A program made the translations under genes and the position numbers. Below the pieces are notes generated by a model. The model was given only the letters and a program-made list of their open reading frames with translations. It was not told the DNA's origin and made no database searches. Shown here piece after piece: positions 1 to 8,736 of a stretch of 64,000 nt of DNA; position 1 is the first letter of the stretch, and every line of letters begins with the position of its first letter. The stretch is from Bog-473 sp963728845. GTDB taxonomy: Bacteria > Actinomycetota > Acidimicrobiia > Acidimicrobiales > RAAP-2. The DNA lies in the NCBI GenBank assembly GCA_963728845.1, contig CAVSLS010000020.1:11358-75357 (forward strand), in the 5' to 3' direction.

Positions 1-840
1 GATCCGGGACTGCGCGCCCATGTCGCCGGGCGGCGCAGTCGCTACCTGTGGGCCCCCGTCGGCCTCCTGGCAACCGGGGCGCTCCTTGCGGTGACGTTGA
101 ACCCGCGCACCATGGCGTGGGTGCTGCTGCCCCTCCTGGCCTGGCAGCTGCACCACTTCCAAAAGCAGAATCTCGGGCAAGCGGCCTTGGTGACCGCGTC
201 ACTCGGCCTTTCCTCATTGCGGCCGCACGAACGCCGCGCGATATGCACGACCGGTGCCGCAGGTATCGCCGGGGTCTGCGCACATCCGGCACTGCTCCAA
301 CTGGACGTCCGGTTGCCACTCTCGGGATACCTGGCGCTCGCGGCGACGCTCCTGCTGGCCCTCGGCGTCGCGGCCGGCAGTTACGCCCTGGCTCGCCGGC
401 CGGGATCTGACCGACCCACGACCTTCTGCGCCGTCTACGGCCTCGCGCTTCTCTTTCCACTCCCCATCTTCTTGTTCACGTCGCCCTATGCAGCCGTTGC
501 CGGCATGACGATGGCGCATGGCCTGCAGTACCTGCTCCTGATGGGTCTTCTCGCAGCCGGCACCCGTCGTCGTCGCCTCGGCGCGGTGCCTGCCCTGTGG
601 GCGATTGCCGTCTTGGGCGGGATGGCCCTGAACCAGGCCTCCCATCTGCACAGCTCGAATTGGCCCCTGCGCCTTTGCTTCGGGTTCTATCTCGGATTTC
701 TGGCCGCGCACTTCGTCGTCGACGGCGGCATCTGGCGCCTCCGTGAACCGGCCGTCCACGCCTTCCTCTCCGAGCGGGTTCCCTACCTGGTCTCCCCGAA
801 CACCATGACTACGACGCTCCGGTTGCCGATAGATCGGTAA
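1..840 (+). CDS. multi-pass membrane protein, 5' truncated by window edge
   Basis: The reading frame is open from the first base, so the start lies outside the window; an ATG at 91 is internal or a late alternative. The visible part (about 279 residues) holds several hydrophobic segments, for example around 20-40, 95-120, 140-185 and 200-240, broken by short Arg-rich loops. A His/Gln/Lys-rich stretch (WQLHHFQKQN) sits between the first two. This suggests an integral membrane protein of the cytoplasmic membrane. I do not recognise the family and assign no function. It ends 18 bases before the PadR gene on the same strand, so the PadR operator candidate overlaps its last codons. Third-position GC is high, as in the neighbours. 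Confidence 0.7.
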   Translation, partial: DPGLRAHVAGRRSRYLWAPVGLLATGALLAVTLNPRTMAWVLLPLLAWQLHHFQKQNLGQAALVTASLGLSSLRPHERRAICTTGAAGIAGVCAHPALLQLDVRLPLSGYLALAATLLLALGVAAGSYALARRPGSDRPTTFCAVYGLALLFPLPIFLFTSPYAAVAGMTMAHGLQYLLLMGLLAAGTRRRRLGAVPALWAIAVLGGMALNQASHLHSSNWPLRLCFGFYLGFLAAHFVVDGGIWRLREPAVHAFLSERVPYLVSPNTMTTTLRLPIDR

Positions 841-845
841 CCGAT
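827..845. promoter_or_regulatory. overlapping palindromes, candidate PadR operator
   Basis: Three CCGAT/ATCGG half-sites are packed into 19 bases. CCGAT-AG-ATCGG lies at 827-838 and the perfect 13-base palindrome ATCGGTAACCGAT at 833-845. They end 13 bases before the PadR start codon, where an autoregulatory operator would be expected. PadR proteins commonly repress their own operon. The match to this particular regulator is inference. Confidence 0.5.
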
Positions 846-858
846 ATAGGATCGACGG

Positions 859-1215
859 ATGGCCCGAGCCTCGCGCCAGAACACGACACAGACCGAGTTC
901 AGCGGCTTCGGGCGCTACGCGGGACCGGCCACGCTGATCCTCTCCAGCCTGGCCGATGGCCCGAAGCACGGGTACGCACTCACGAAGGACATCGAGGCGT
1001 TCTCGGGCACGCGGCTCGCTCCGGGCACGCTCTACGAGGCGCTCAGCCGCCTCGAAGGGCAAGGACTCATCGAGGCCGTCGAGAGCGATGACCGCCGCCG
1101 TCCCTATCAGCTCACCGTCCTCGGGGCGACGGCGCTGCGGTCTCACCTCGCTGCGCAACGGCGAATCGCCGACCTCGGGCTCCGCCGCTTGGCCGGCACG
1201 TGGGGTGCCGCATGA
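859..1215 (+). CDS. PadR-family transcriptional regulator
   Basis: A 118-residue winged-helix regulator. The family signature is clear: residues about 25-45 read LSSLADGPKHGYALTKDI, followed by the APGTLYEALSRLEGQGLI recognition helix and wing near 55-75 and a short C-terminal helix. Length is normal for the compact PadR subfamily 2. PadR proteins bind DNA as dimers and usually repress adjacent transporter or membrane-protein genes until an effector binds. The stop codon overlaps the next start (ATGA at 1212-1215), so the downstream membrane protein is translationally coupled and is the likely partner. An AGGA sits 7 bases before the ATG. A dense palindrome lies just upstream. Confidence 0.93.
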   Translation: MARASRQNTTQTEFSGFGRYAGPATLILSSLADGPKHGYALTKDIEAFSGTRLAPGTLYEALSRLEGQGLIEAVESDDRRRPYQLTVLGATALRSHLAAQRRIADLGLRRLAGTWGAA

Positions 1216-2207
1216 CGGAGGCGCCAGACGTCTTGCGGCGGAGAGCCGAGCGGATGCTGCGCTGGTATCCCAGAGAGTGGCGGGCGCGCTACGGGGAGGA
1301 GTTCACCGAGCTCCTCGTCTCGGACATGTCCGAGCGATCCCGGTCCGTGCGCACGCCGGCCGATGTTGCCGTGAACGGGATCGTGGCCCGTCTCGCGAAC
1401 GCCGGCCTGGGTCAGTCCACTCTCGAGGATGCGGAGAGATCACGCAGAACGCTTCTCGCCTTCGCATGCGCCGCGGCCGTCTTCGTGACGGTGGGGCTCG
1501 GCATCTGGGCGCAGCTCACCATCGGCTGGCAATGGTCCCCGCCTGACACGGTGGCGACCTCGGTCGCCATGTTCGTCATGTCCTATTCGGTGCTCGTCCT
1601 GCTGGCCCTCGGCGCAATGGCCGTCGTTCCTCTTGCGTGGCCCACGGCGAGGGCGGCCCTGCGCCGGCGCAACGTCGTCGGGCCGTTGGCTCTGACCCTG
1701 GCCGGCGCCGGCATCCTGATCGTGGGGAGCCGCCACTTCGCGAACGGCTGGCCCGGCACCGGTGGCCACCAGTGGGCGCACCAGGGCCTCGTCCCCGGTG
1801 GACTCGCGGCCTTCGTGTGGGCCGCCACGCTCTTCGTGACGGCGTACTGGGCGCACCCGGGGGCGCTCCTCGCATTTCCGGCCCCCGAGATCGCATGGAT
1901 GGTGCTCAGCCCCGTGGCCTTGGCCTGTGTGGCCCTGGGAGCGGTGGGATTGGGACGGCAGATCGAGCTCTCGCCGAGGTTGCTGCACTACGAGGCGCGC
2001 CTCGCCCAGCTGGGGGGCATGGTGATGTTCGTGTTCCTCGTCGGTGCGAGTCTTTGGGTGGTCGACGGAGGACCCGGACCGCGGAACCTCTTCCACGTCG
2101 GTGCGATCGACATCGCCGGCATCGGTGTGATGGTCGTCGCGCTCGTCACCGCCGGCCGAGCTCTGCAGCTCATCGGCCCCAACCCAGGTGCGAGGGCCGC
2201 TCGCTAG
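1212..2207 (+). CDS. PadR-linked seven-TM membrane protein
   Basis: 331 residues. The start is the ATG inside the ATGA overlap with padR; a GTG at 1200 is possible but would give a long overlap. The first 75 residues are a charged cytoplasmic helix-rich region with the motif RMLRWYPREWRARYGEEF, which is common at the N terminus of membrane proteins coupled to PadR genes. About seven hydrophobic segments follow (roughly 80-100, 115-145, 160-180, 198-218, 230-255, 268-288, 296-320). Family role is unknown: such pairs are thought to sense or respond to envelope or drug stress, but nothing here shows a substrate. The gene is intact and ends about 40 bases before a convergent gene. Confidence 0.85.
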   Translation: MTEAPDVLRRRAERMLRWYPREWRARYGEEFTELLVSDMSERSRSVRTPADVAVNGIVARLANAGLGQSTLEDAERSRRTLLAFACAAAVFVTVGLGIWAQLTIGWQWSPPDTVATSVAMFVMSYSVLVLLALGAMAVVPLAWPTARAALRRRNVVGPLALTLAGAGILIVGSRHFANGWPGTGGHQWAHQGLVPGGLAAFVWAATLFVTAYWAHPGALLAFPAPEIAWMVLSPVALACVALGAVGLGRQIELSPRLLHYEARLAQLGGMVMFVFLVGASLWVVDGGPGPRNLFHVGAIDIAGIGVMVVALVTAGRALQLIGPNPGARAAR

Positions 2208-2249
2208 CGCCCGAGGCGAGGTCGACGCGCCGCCGCCCTGCTTCGGTCC

Positions 2250-2573
2250 TCAGGGGAGCGTGAGACGGGCCTCCATGACCCGCCCTCCCTCCACCGCGAC
2301 GGTTGACACGGGTCCGTCGGCGTCGCCACGCACTCGCACCTCGTAGCTCCCACGCGCCAAGCCGGGGAACAGAGCCGCGTGCACCTCACCACCATGGGTG
2401 TGGCGGGCCCGGACGGCTACATGGGTGCCGTCCCACGCGGAGCCGCACCGCCGGATCTCGATCTCGGACCCGGCGAGAGACGCCGGCGCATGCACGATGG
2501 CCGCGCCGACGTCCCCGCCGATGTCGAGGACGACGGACCCCTGTTCACTTGGCCCAAGCTGGTGATGGTCCAT
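2250..2573 (-). CDS. small hypothetical protein downstream of DUF4331
   Basis: 107 residues, starting 4 bases after the DUF4331 stop on the minus strand, so it is almost certainly cotranslated with it. The sequence is rich in short beta-like stretches (EIEIRRC, HVAVRARH, YEVRVRGD, VSTVAVEGG) and ends with RLTLP. That fits a small beta-sandwich domain such as a carboxypeptidase-regulatory or Ig-like fold. No signal peptide and no catalytic motif are evident. I do not recognise the family. Function is unknown; position suggests it works with the DUF4331 protein. Confidence 0.65.
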   Translation of the reverse strand: MDHHQLGPSEQGSVVLDIGGDVGAAIVHAPASLAGSEIEIRRCGSAWDGTHVAVRARHTHGGEVHAALFPGLARGSYEVRVRGDADGPVSTVAVEGGRVMEARLTLP

Positions 2574-2577
2574 GGCG

Positions 2578-4071
2578 CTACGGTGCGACCGACACCGGCG
2601 TCTTGGACGGGTTGGAGAAGCCGCTGTAGGGCGTGCCGAGGTAGGGGAACGCGCTCAGGTAGTTCTCGGTGCCCTTGGCCGTGAGATCGCTGCCCCCGCC
2701 CGTGATCCCGAAGTCGACCTCACCCGCGGCCCCGTCGGCGGTGAACGTCGGGACGACGAATCCCAGTGTCGCCCCGGCCACCGCACGCAGTGCGATGGTG
2801 GCGACGTCGTCGAACACTCTTCGGCCATTGGGCCACCCGGCGACGTCGAGGCCCAGCAACCCCAGGCTGTTCGGGCTCGAGGACGGCGCGATCGCCGTGT
2901 TGAGCCGCAACATGTCCGCCTTGACCCCCGTGCCGTTGTAATTCGTGAACGTCGGGGCGGGGGTGATCACTCCGGCGGGGATGCCGGTGAGGAAGATCGC
3001 CTCGATGTCGGGCCGCGTGTTGGACGAGCCGCTGTTGTACTTCCCGAGGTTCGTAAAGACGCCCGGGTACAGGGACGGCAGCAACTGCGCCAGCAGCGGA
3101 CGGGCGAAGTAGGGCAGGAATTGGCCACCGTCGGCTGTCGGCGGCTGCGCGTTCCACTGGTCCTTGTCGCCGATGCCGATGATGAGCTCGTTGGTGAGCG
3201 GGTTGCCGAGGCGCGAGACCTGGGTCCACGGGCCGCTGCTCAACTCGTCCTGTCCGTTCGCCCAGTTGCCCCGCACCCGAACCCGCTGGCGGCTGGCCGT
3301 GGTCCACACACCGATCACGGCGGCCGGGTCGGCCGGGCCCGTCGGCACGGCGCGGGTGAGCTGGCTGACGGGGATCTGCAGCGCCAGCGTGTGCACGTTG
3401 ACGTCGGCCGTCGAGTTCACGCCGGGCATGCCGTTCATGAGGCCGGCGGCGGGACCGCCGGCGTGGTCGCCGGCGAAGCCGCGCAGGTCGCCGAGGTCGA
3501 AGACGGCGCCCAGGTCGACGTAGAAGCCCTCGGCTCGCTGCCCGGCGAACACCTTGGCCGAGAACGGTCCCGCCCCCACGGAGTGGACGGCGGCGCCGGC
3601 CAACGCCGGGTATCCCGGCGTCGACAGTGGCCCGATGTTGCACGGCGGGCTCAAGAGGCCGGCGCCCAACGCGACCCACGAGCCTCCCCAGCGATTGCCG
3701 GGGGTGTGGTCGACGCGGTACAGGGTGTAGGTCTGCTGGCGGTTCCAGGGGGACGATGGCGACGGAGGGGTGAGCGCGGTGATCGGGCCGTCGTTGTAGA
3801 GGAACGATGCCGGTGCGTTGTTGACGGTCGTGAAGAGGAACTGGTAGCTGATGTCCGGGTAGCCGTTGCCGGTGTTGTCGATGTGGATCTCGTAGAGCAC
3901 GTCGTCGGCGAACTCGTAGAAGTTCGGGCCGCCGCCCGGAGCCTGCAGCGGGATGTAGTTGGCAATGAGCGTGACCGTCCCCGGCTCGTCGGGGCTCATG
4001 AAGGCATAGACATCCGTGCTGTCGGCGACGGGATCCTTCGAGATTTCGGGCGCTTCGCGGTGTGACGACAT
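2578..4071 (-). CDS. DUF4331 family protein
   Basis: 497 residues, intact. The N terminus MSSHREAPEISKDPVADSTDVYAF is the hallmark of DUF4331: a SHREAP motif followed by DP-ADxTDxYAF. Further family blocks are the EIHIDNTGNG region near residue 60, a long beta-rich core, and a C-terminal region ending near TENYLSAFPYLGTPYSGF. The start is fixed by a strong AGGAGG six bases upstream. No cleavable signal peptide is visible although the composition (Asn/Gly/Pro-rich, beta) looks like an extracellular or surface protein. Molecular function of the family is unknown. It is the middle gene of a three-gene minus-strand operon with a Tat-exported protein upstream and a small beta protein downstream. 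Confidence 0.93.
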   Translation of the reverse strand: MSSHREAPEISKDPVADSTDVYAFMSPDEPGTVTLIANYIPLQAPGGGPNFYEFADDVLYEIHIDNTGNGYPDISYQFLFTTVNNAPASFLYNDGPITALTPPSPSSPWNRQQTYTLYRVDHTPGNRWGGSWVALGAGLLSPPCNIGPLSTPGYPALAGAAVHSVGAGPFSAKVFAGQRAEGFYVDLGAVFDLGDLRGFAGDHAGGPAAGLMNGMPGVNSTADVNVHTLALQIPVSQLTRAVPTGPADPAAVIGVWTTASRQRVRVRGNWANGQDELSSGPWTQVSRLGNPLTNELIIGIGDKDQWNAQPPTADGGQFLPYFARPLLAQLLPSLYPGVFTNLGKYNSGSSNTRPDIEAIFLTGIPAGVITPAPTFTNYNGTGVKADMLRLNTAIAPSSSPNSLGLLGLDVAGWPNGRRVFDDVATIALRAVAGATLGFVVPTFTADGAAGEVDFGITGGGSDLTAKGTENYLSAFPYLGTPYSGFSNPSKTPVSVAP

Positions 4072-4137
4072 GGTTTCCTCCTAAGTGGCGTGTTGGGCTG
4101 GACTGCGGGTTGGGCTCGGACTGCGGGTTGGGCTGGA

Positions 4138-4485
4138 CTATCGGCGGGCGGCGGACATCAAGCTCCGGGCGAGTGCGGGAGAGCGCACGAGGACTTCACG
4201 CTCGCCCTGGAACAGGCTGATCTCGCCCGTGCCGACGTCCTTGACGTGGGCGACCAGTGGCTCTGAGAGGACACCGCTGTCCATCTCGGCATCGCTGGCG
4301 CCGGTTTCGACCGCCGGCGCGTCCGCCGCGGTGCCGGCGACGAGTGAGGACAGCCCGGGGACGCTGCTGACCACGGCGACGGTGGCCGCAGTGAACGTGC
4401 CCCGGCGCAAGAAGCTGCGACGGCTCAGGCCGGCGCGCCAGCCGCCGGTCTGCTCTGCGCGCTCGTCACTCGGGTCAGGACTCAT
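4138..4485 (-). CDS. small Tat-signal protein, first gene of the DUF4331 operon
   Basis: 115 residues from the ATG at 4485, chosen because GGAGGG lies 6-7 bases upstream; the frame stays open further 5' but that part has no protein character. Residues 20-27 form a twin-arginine signal (SRRSFLRR), followed by a hydrophobic stretch with SSLVAGTAADAPA, so export by the Tat pathway is likely. The mature part is short and contains the conserved-looking block LSEPLVAHVKDVGTGEISLFQGEREV, then basic residues to the end. This pattern recurs in actinobacteria, often next to DUF4331 genes, but has no known activity. It ends 66 bases before the DUF4331 start. Confidence 0.8.
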   Translation of the reverse strand: MSPDPSDERAEQTGGWRAGLSRRSFLRRGTFTAATVAVVSSVPGLSSLVAGTAADAPAVETGASDAEMDSGVLSEPLVAHVKDVGTGEISLFQGEREVLVRSPALARSLMSAARR

Positions 4486-4640
4486 GGCGATCCCTCCGTT
4501 CCGCTCTCCTGGTGCCCATTCGGAGCCCGCCGCGGATTTGGATGTCGGCATCGCGCAGAAGATCAAGAATCCGGCAAAGGACGCGCCGAGTCGGTCACGC
4601 TCGGAGCGCCGTCCCTTGGAAGCCGGTCTTGAACCTCTCG

Positions 4641-5201
4641 TCAGGCCAGGCTGGACGTTCCTTGCGGGACCACCGAGATCTCGGCATCGCGCAGTTGCTG
4701 GAGGACGCGGTTCTCGCGCCCGTACCCCAGCGGCGTGAAGAGGATGGTGTCGAGCGGGAACCAGAAGCCGACCCAGACCAGGACCCATCCGGTCGTCGAG
4801 GCGACGAGGTTGACGTTGCCCGAGGGGCCGACCAGTGCCCCGGCGTAGATCACCAGGAGGTACCCGACGAAAGCGATGGGCAGGCCGACCCAGAGCGACG
4901 ACAGGCCACCCAACCAGGTCGCACGGCGCTCACGCTCGTTGTACGTGATGCGGTGGGTGCAATAGCGGCCCAGCGCTCCCCTCACCCGGTCGCTCAAGCC
5001 CTCCTCGATCTCCGACGGGGGCAGCGAGAGCTCCAGGCGGACGCGGCCCCGTGCCGGGCGGGCACGGAGCACACTGATGCAGAACTCGACCCCGGTGAGG
5101 TAGTTGCGGTACTCGGAGAACAGGTCGGTCGGGGCCAACACGAACATCTCCTCGACCCCGTTGAGCCTGAGCTCAATGGTCTCACGGTCGTTCCGGCCCA
5201 T
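4641..5201 (-). CDS. conserved two-TM membrane protein
   Basis: 186 residues. A soluble N-terminal domain of about 95 residues (RETIELRLNGVEEMFVLAP, then GRVRLELSLPPSEIEEGL) is followed by two transmembrane helices at about 105-128 and 135-158, and a short C-terminal cytoplasmic tail. The second TM ends in WFPLDTILFTP. I know this arrangement from unnamed actinobacterial proteins but not a function. It reads away from the DUF1345 gene; the 64 bases between them hold both promoters. No frame damage. Confidence 0.75.
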   Translation of the reverse strand: MGRNDRETIELRLNGVEEMFVLAPTDLFSEYRNYLTGVEFCISVLRARPARGRVRLELSLPPSEIEEGLSDRVRGALGRYCTHRITYNERERRATWLGGLSSLWVGLPIAFVGYLLVIYAGALVGPSGNVNLVASTTGWVLVWVGFWFPLDTILFTPLGYGRENRVLQQLRDAEISVVPQGTSSLA

Positions 5202-5265
5202 GACACAGTTCTAGCGAGCCCACCGGTCGCGACACACGGATACCGCCGTGCGGAAAGATGGCGCC

Positions 5266-5947
5266 ATGGCGACCGGCCCCCAGCCTCGCACGGAGCCCCG
5301 GGCCCGGCGGGGCGAGCCTCGCTGGCCCATGGCCCTTGCCGTCATCGCCACCGGGCTGCTGCGGGCGGCACTGCCCCACGAGCTGCGCAACGGCGACGCC
5401 GCCTGGCTCTTCCTCGTGCTCCTCCTGATCCTCCTCGCGGTCCTCATCATCGGCGACCCTGGCCGCATCGACCGGGACCGCCCATGGCTCCACAACCTCA
5501 CCAGCGTGCTCATCGGCCTCATCTCGGTCGCCAACGCCGACGCGGCCGTGCGCCTCGTCGTGGGCATCATCGACGTGTCGGGTTTCACCCAGAACGCCAA
5601 GGTGCTGCTGGCCAGCGGTGCCGCCATCTGGCTCTCCAACATCATCGCCTTCGCGCTCTGGTTCTGGAACCTCGACCGCGGTGGCCCGGCGGCCCGCGCC
5701 GCGGGCACCGGCACCACTCCCGCCCTGATCTTCCCCGAGATGCTGCACCCGCAGCATGTCGAGGCGGACTGGTCGCCCACGTTCGTGGACTACTTCCACT
5801 TTCAGCTTCGCCACCGCGACCGCGTTCAGCCCCACCGACGTGTCCGCGATCAAGCCTTGGGCGAAGCTCATGTTGATGGCGGAGTCGGCCATCTCCCTCG
5901 TGGTCGGGATCCTCGTCGTGGCGCGTGCGGTCAACATCTTGAAATGA
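5266..5947 (+). CDS. DUF1345 family membrane protein (one frame break)
   Basis: About 226 residues with four to five hydrophobic helices. The C-terminal block FSFATATAFSPTDVSAIKPWAK followed by AISLVVGILVVARAVNIL is the DUF1345 signature. The frame breaks at the TTT run 5800-5802: removing one T joins VDYFH to FSFATATAF exactly, so a homopolymer insertion error is likely. ATG 5266 is preferred to GTG 5248 because GGAAAG lies upstream at a usable distance. The stop overlaps the MFS start (ATGA at 5944). Function is unknown; family members are predicted inner-membrane proteins. Confidence 0.82.
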
Positions 5948-7466
5948 CGGGCAGCGGCCGCCCGGAGCCGAGCCGCTCACTCCTGTCCTCCGCCCGCGGA
6001 CGCTTGGGTCGTGGCGGCCACCGTCCTCGGCTCGGGGATCGCCTTTCTCGATTCGACGGTCGTCGGCATCGCCCTCCCCTCCATCAACCGCAGCTTCCAC
6101 GGCGGGCTCGGTTCGTTGCAGTGGGTCGTCACCGGCTACGCCCTCACGCTCGCTGCCTTCCTGCTCCTGGGCGGTGCGCTCGGGGACCGCTACGGACGCC
6201 GGCGCGTCTTCTCCGTCGGTGTCGTGTGGTTCGCCCTCGCCTCGGCCTGCTGCGGCGTCGCCCCCGGGGCGGCCTGGCTCATCGGCGCCCGCGTGGTCCA
6301 GGGCGTGGGCGCGGCGCTGCTGACGCCGGGCAGCCTGGCCATCCTGCAGGCGTCGTTCCGGCCCGAGGACCGCGCCCGCGCCATCGGCGCCTGGTCGGGG
6401 CTCGGCGGCGTGGCGGGCGCCGCCGGGCCGCTCGTCGGCGGCTATCTCCTCTCCGTCGGCTCGTGGCGCTGGGTCTTCTACATCAACCTTCCCTTGGCTG
6501 CCGTGGTCCTGGCCATGACGGCCCGCCACGTCCCAGAGTCACGGGACCCCAGCGGCGCCGGACGCGTCGACCTCCCGGGAGCCGCGCTGGGCGTCGCCTT
6601 CCTGGCCGGCCTGACCTACGGGCTCATCGAGGCACCGTCGCGGGGATGGTCGAGCCCGGCCGTCGTCGCCAGCCTCGCGGTCGCCGCCGTGAGCGCCCCG
6701 GTGTTCCTCGTCGTCGAGCACCGCCGGGCCCACCCCATGCTCCCCCTCGGGTTGTTCCGGGCCCGCCAGTTCAGCGGCGCCAACGCGGTGACATTCGCCG
6801 TCTACGGCGCCCTCGGCGGTGCGCTGTTCCTGCTCCCCGTCGAACTGCAGATCGTGGCGCACTACAGCCCGCTCGAGTCGGGGCTGGCACTCCTGCCGGT
6901 GACGTTGGTCATGCTGGCGTTCTCGGCGCGGTCGGGCCAGCTGTCGGCGCGCATCGGGCCCCGCCTCCAGATGACGCTCGGGCCCTTCGTCGTGGGCGCC
7001 GGGCTCGTCCTGCTGACCCGCGCCACCAATCCGGGGAACTACCTCACCCAGGTGTTCCCCGCCGTCCTGCTCTTCGCGGTCGGCCTCGCCATCGTCGTCG
7101 CACCGCTGACCTCGACGGCGATGGGGGCGGCGCCGGCCGAGCACGCCGGCATCGCCTCGGCGGTCAACAACGTCGTGGCCCGGGCGGCGCGGGCTGCTCG
7201 CGGTCGCCCTGTTGCCGTTGCTCTCGGGCCTGACCGGCGCCACTGCGCTCGGGCCCACCGCACTGGCCACGGGATTCCGGACCGCCATGCTCATCTCGGG
7301 CTTCGCCGCAGCCGCCGGCGGTGTCATCGCCGCGCTCACGATCCGCAATCCGGCGCGCACCCCGGTGGCGGTGGAGCAGTACAGCCGAACCTGGCACTGC
7401 GCCGTCGGCAACCCACCGCTGCGTCCGGACCCGGTGCCGGCGGGCGCGGGCAGGACCGGGCCCTGA
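5944..7466 (+). CDS. MFS drug exporter, DHA2 (EmrB/QacA-like), two frame breaks
   Basis: About 507 residues and 14 predicted TM helices. Family marks: WVVAATVLGSGIAFLDSTVV in TM1, GDRYGRRRVF motif A, the VQGVGAALLTPGSLAI helix, and GPLVGGYLL motif C. The start is the ATG overlapping the DUF1345 stop. The frame breaks at 6003-6006, where dropping one T from CTTGGG restores G-R-W-V-V-A-A, and again near 7185-7193, after which LLAVALLPLLSGLTG continues the last helices. Proton-driven efflux of lipophilic compounds is the usual family role; the substrate is unknown. Translational coupling to the DUF1345 gene suggests a joint envelope or resistance unit. Confidence 0.88.
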
Positions 7467-7508
7467 CGTCGACGTGCGGGCGACCCACCGGTCGGCAAAG
7501 GTAGGCCC

Positions 7509-7563
7509 ATGCCCCGCACGGCCCGCACGGCCCGCACGGCCCCACCACCGCCCGCACGGCCAG
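7509..7563. repeat. short GC-rich direct repeats at the oxidoreductase 5' end
   Basis: The 9-base unit GCACGGCCC occurs three times head-to-tail near 7513-7540 and once more around 7553. If translated from ATG 7509 it encodes R-T-A repeats and reaches the oxidoreductase in the wrong frame. It may be a slippage-prone leader or an assembly artefact. Confidence 0.5.
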
Positions 7564-7567
7564 GCCG

Positions 7568-8736
7568 GTGGTCTTCGCCCCGGCGCCCCTCGGCCCGCTC
7601 ACCCTGCGTAACCGCATCATCAAGGCGGCCACCTTCGAGGGCGTCACACCGGGCGGCATCGTCAGCGACGCGTTGGTCGACTTCCACCGCCGCGTCGCCG
7701 CCGGCGGCGCGGCCATGTCCACGGTGGCCTACCTCGCCGTGGCACCCGAAGGGCGGACCGACCGGCACTGCCTGGTTCTGAACGAGGACACCGTCCCGGG
7801 CCTGCGCCGGGTCACCGACGCCGTCCACGCCGAGGGGGCCGCGGCGGCGGCGCAGATCGGTCACGCCGGGCCGGTGGCCAACGCCCGCTCCAACCGGGCC
7901 CCGGCGCTCTCGCCCTCGGGGGGCTTCACGCCCATGGGCTGCGCCTGCGCGCGGTCGACCTGGCCGGGATCGAGCGCATCACCGAGGACTACCGGCGCGC
8001 GGCGGCGCTGGCCGTGGAGGCCGGCTTCGACAGCATCGAGGTGCACGTCGGGCACAACTACCTCTTGAGCGCGTTCCTGAGCCCCAAGCTCAACCGCCGC
8101 GACGACCAGTTCGGCGGCACGGTGGAGAACAGAGCCCGCTTCGCCCGCAACGTCCTGCGCACGGTGCGCGACGCCGCCGGGCCCAAGACGGCGGTCACCG
8201 CGAAGTTGAACATGGCCGACGGCGTCGACGGCGGCCTGTGGCTCGACGAGAGCGTCGAGATCGCCTCGCTCTTCGAGTCCGACGGCGCGCTCGATGCTCT
8301 GGAGCTCACCGGCGGCAGCTCACTCGCCAACCCGATGTACCTCTTCCGGGGCGACGCGCCGCTCCGCGAGTTCGGCGCCACCCTGCCGCCACCGATCCGC
8401 CTCGGCTTCCGGGTCGTCGGTCACCGCTTCCTCAAGTCCTACCCCTACGAGGAGGCCTTCTTCCTCCCGTTCGCCCGGCAGTTCCAGCGCGCGCTGTCCA
8501 CGCCCGTCATCCTGCTCGGCGGCATCACCGAGCTGGCCACGATCGAGTCTGCCCTCGCGGAGGGGTTCGCCTTCGTGGCCATGGCCCGCGCCCTGCTGCG
8601 CGAACCCGACCTGCCCAACCGCATGCGGGCCGGCACCTCTGCGTCGTCGCTGTGCATCCACTGCAACAAGTGCATGCCGACCATCTATTCGGGCACGCGC
8701 TGCGTCTTGGTGGCCGACCGCCCCGGTTCCGCCTAG
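7568..8736 (+). CDS. NADH:flavin oxidoreductase, old-yellow-enzyme family (one frame break)
   Basis: About 389 residues, an FMN TIM barrel. Visible: PLTLRNRIIKAATFEG at the first strand, AAAAAQIGHAG, VHVGHNYLLSAFLSPKLNRRDDQFGG (substrate-binding His-Asn and active-site region), and VILLGGITE plus FAFVAMARALLREPDLPNRM at the phosphate-binding end. The C terminus carries CIHCNKC and a fourth Cys ten residues on, as in OYE relatives with an iron-sulfur cluster. The frame breaks at the GGG run 7936-7938. The start is uncertain: GTG 7568 is in frame, but ATG 7509 has a better ribosome site (AAAGG) and would need one more base change in a repeated GCACGGCCC tract. Confidence 0.85.
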
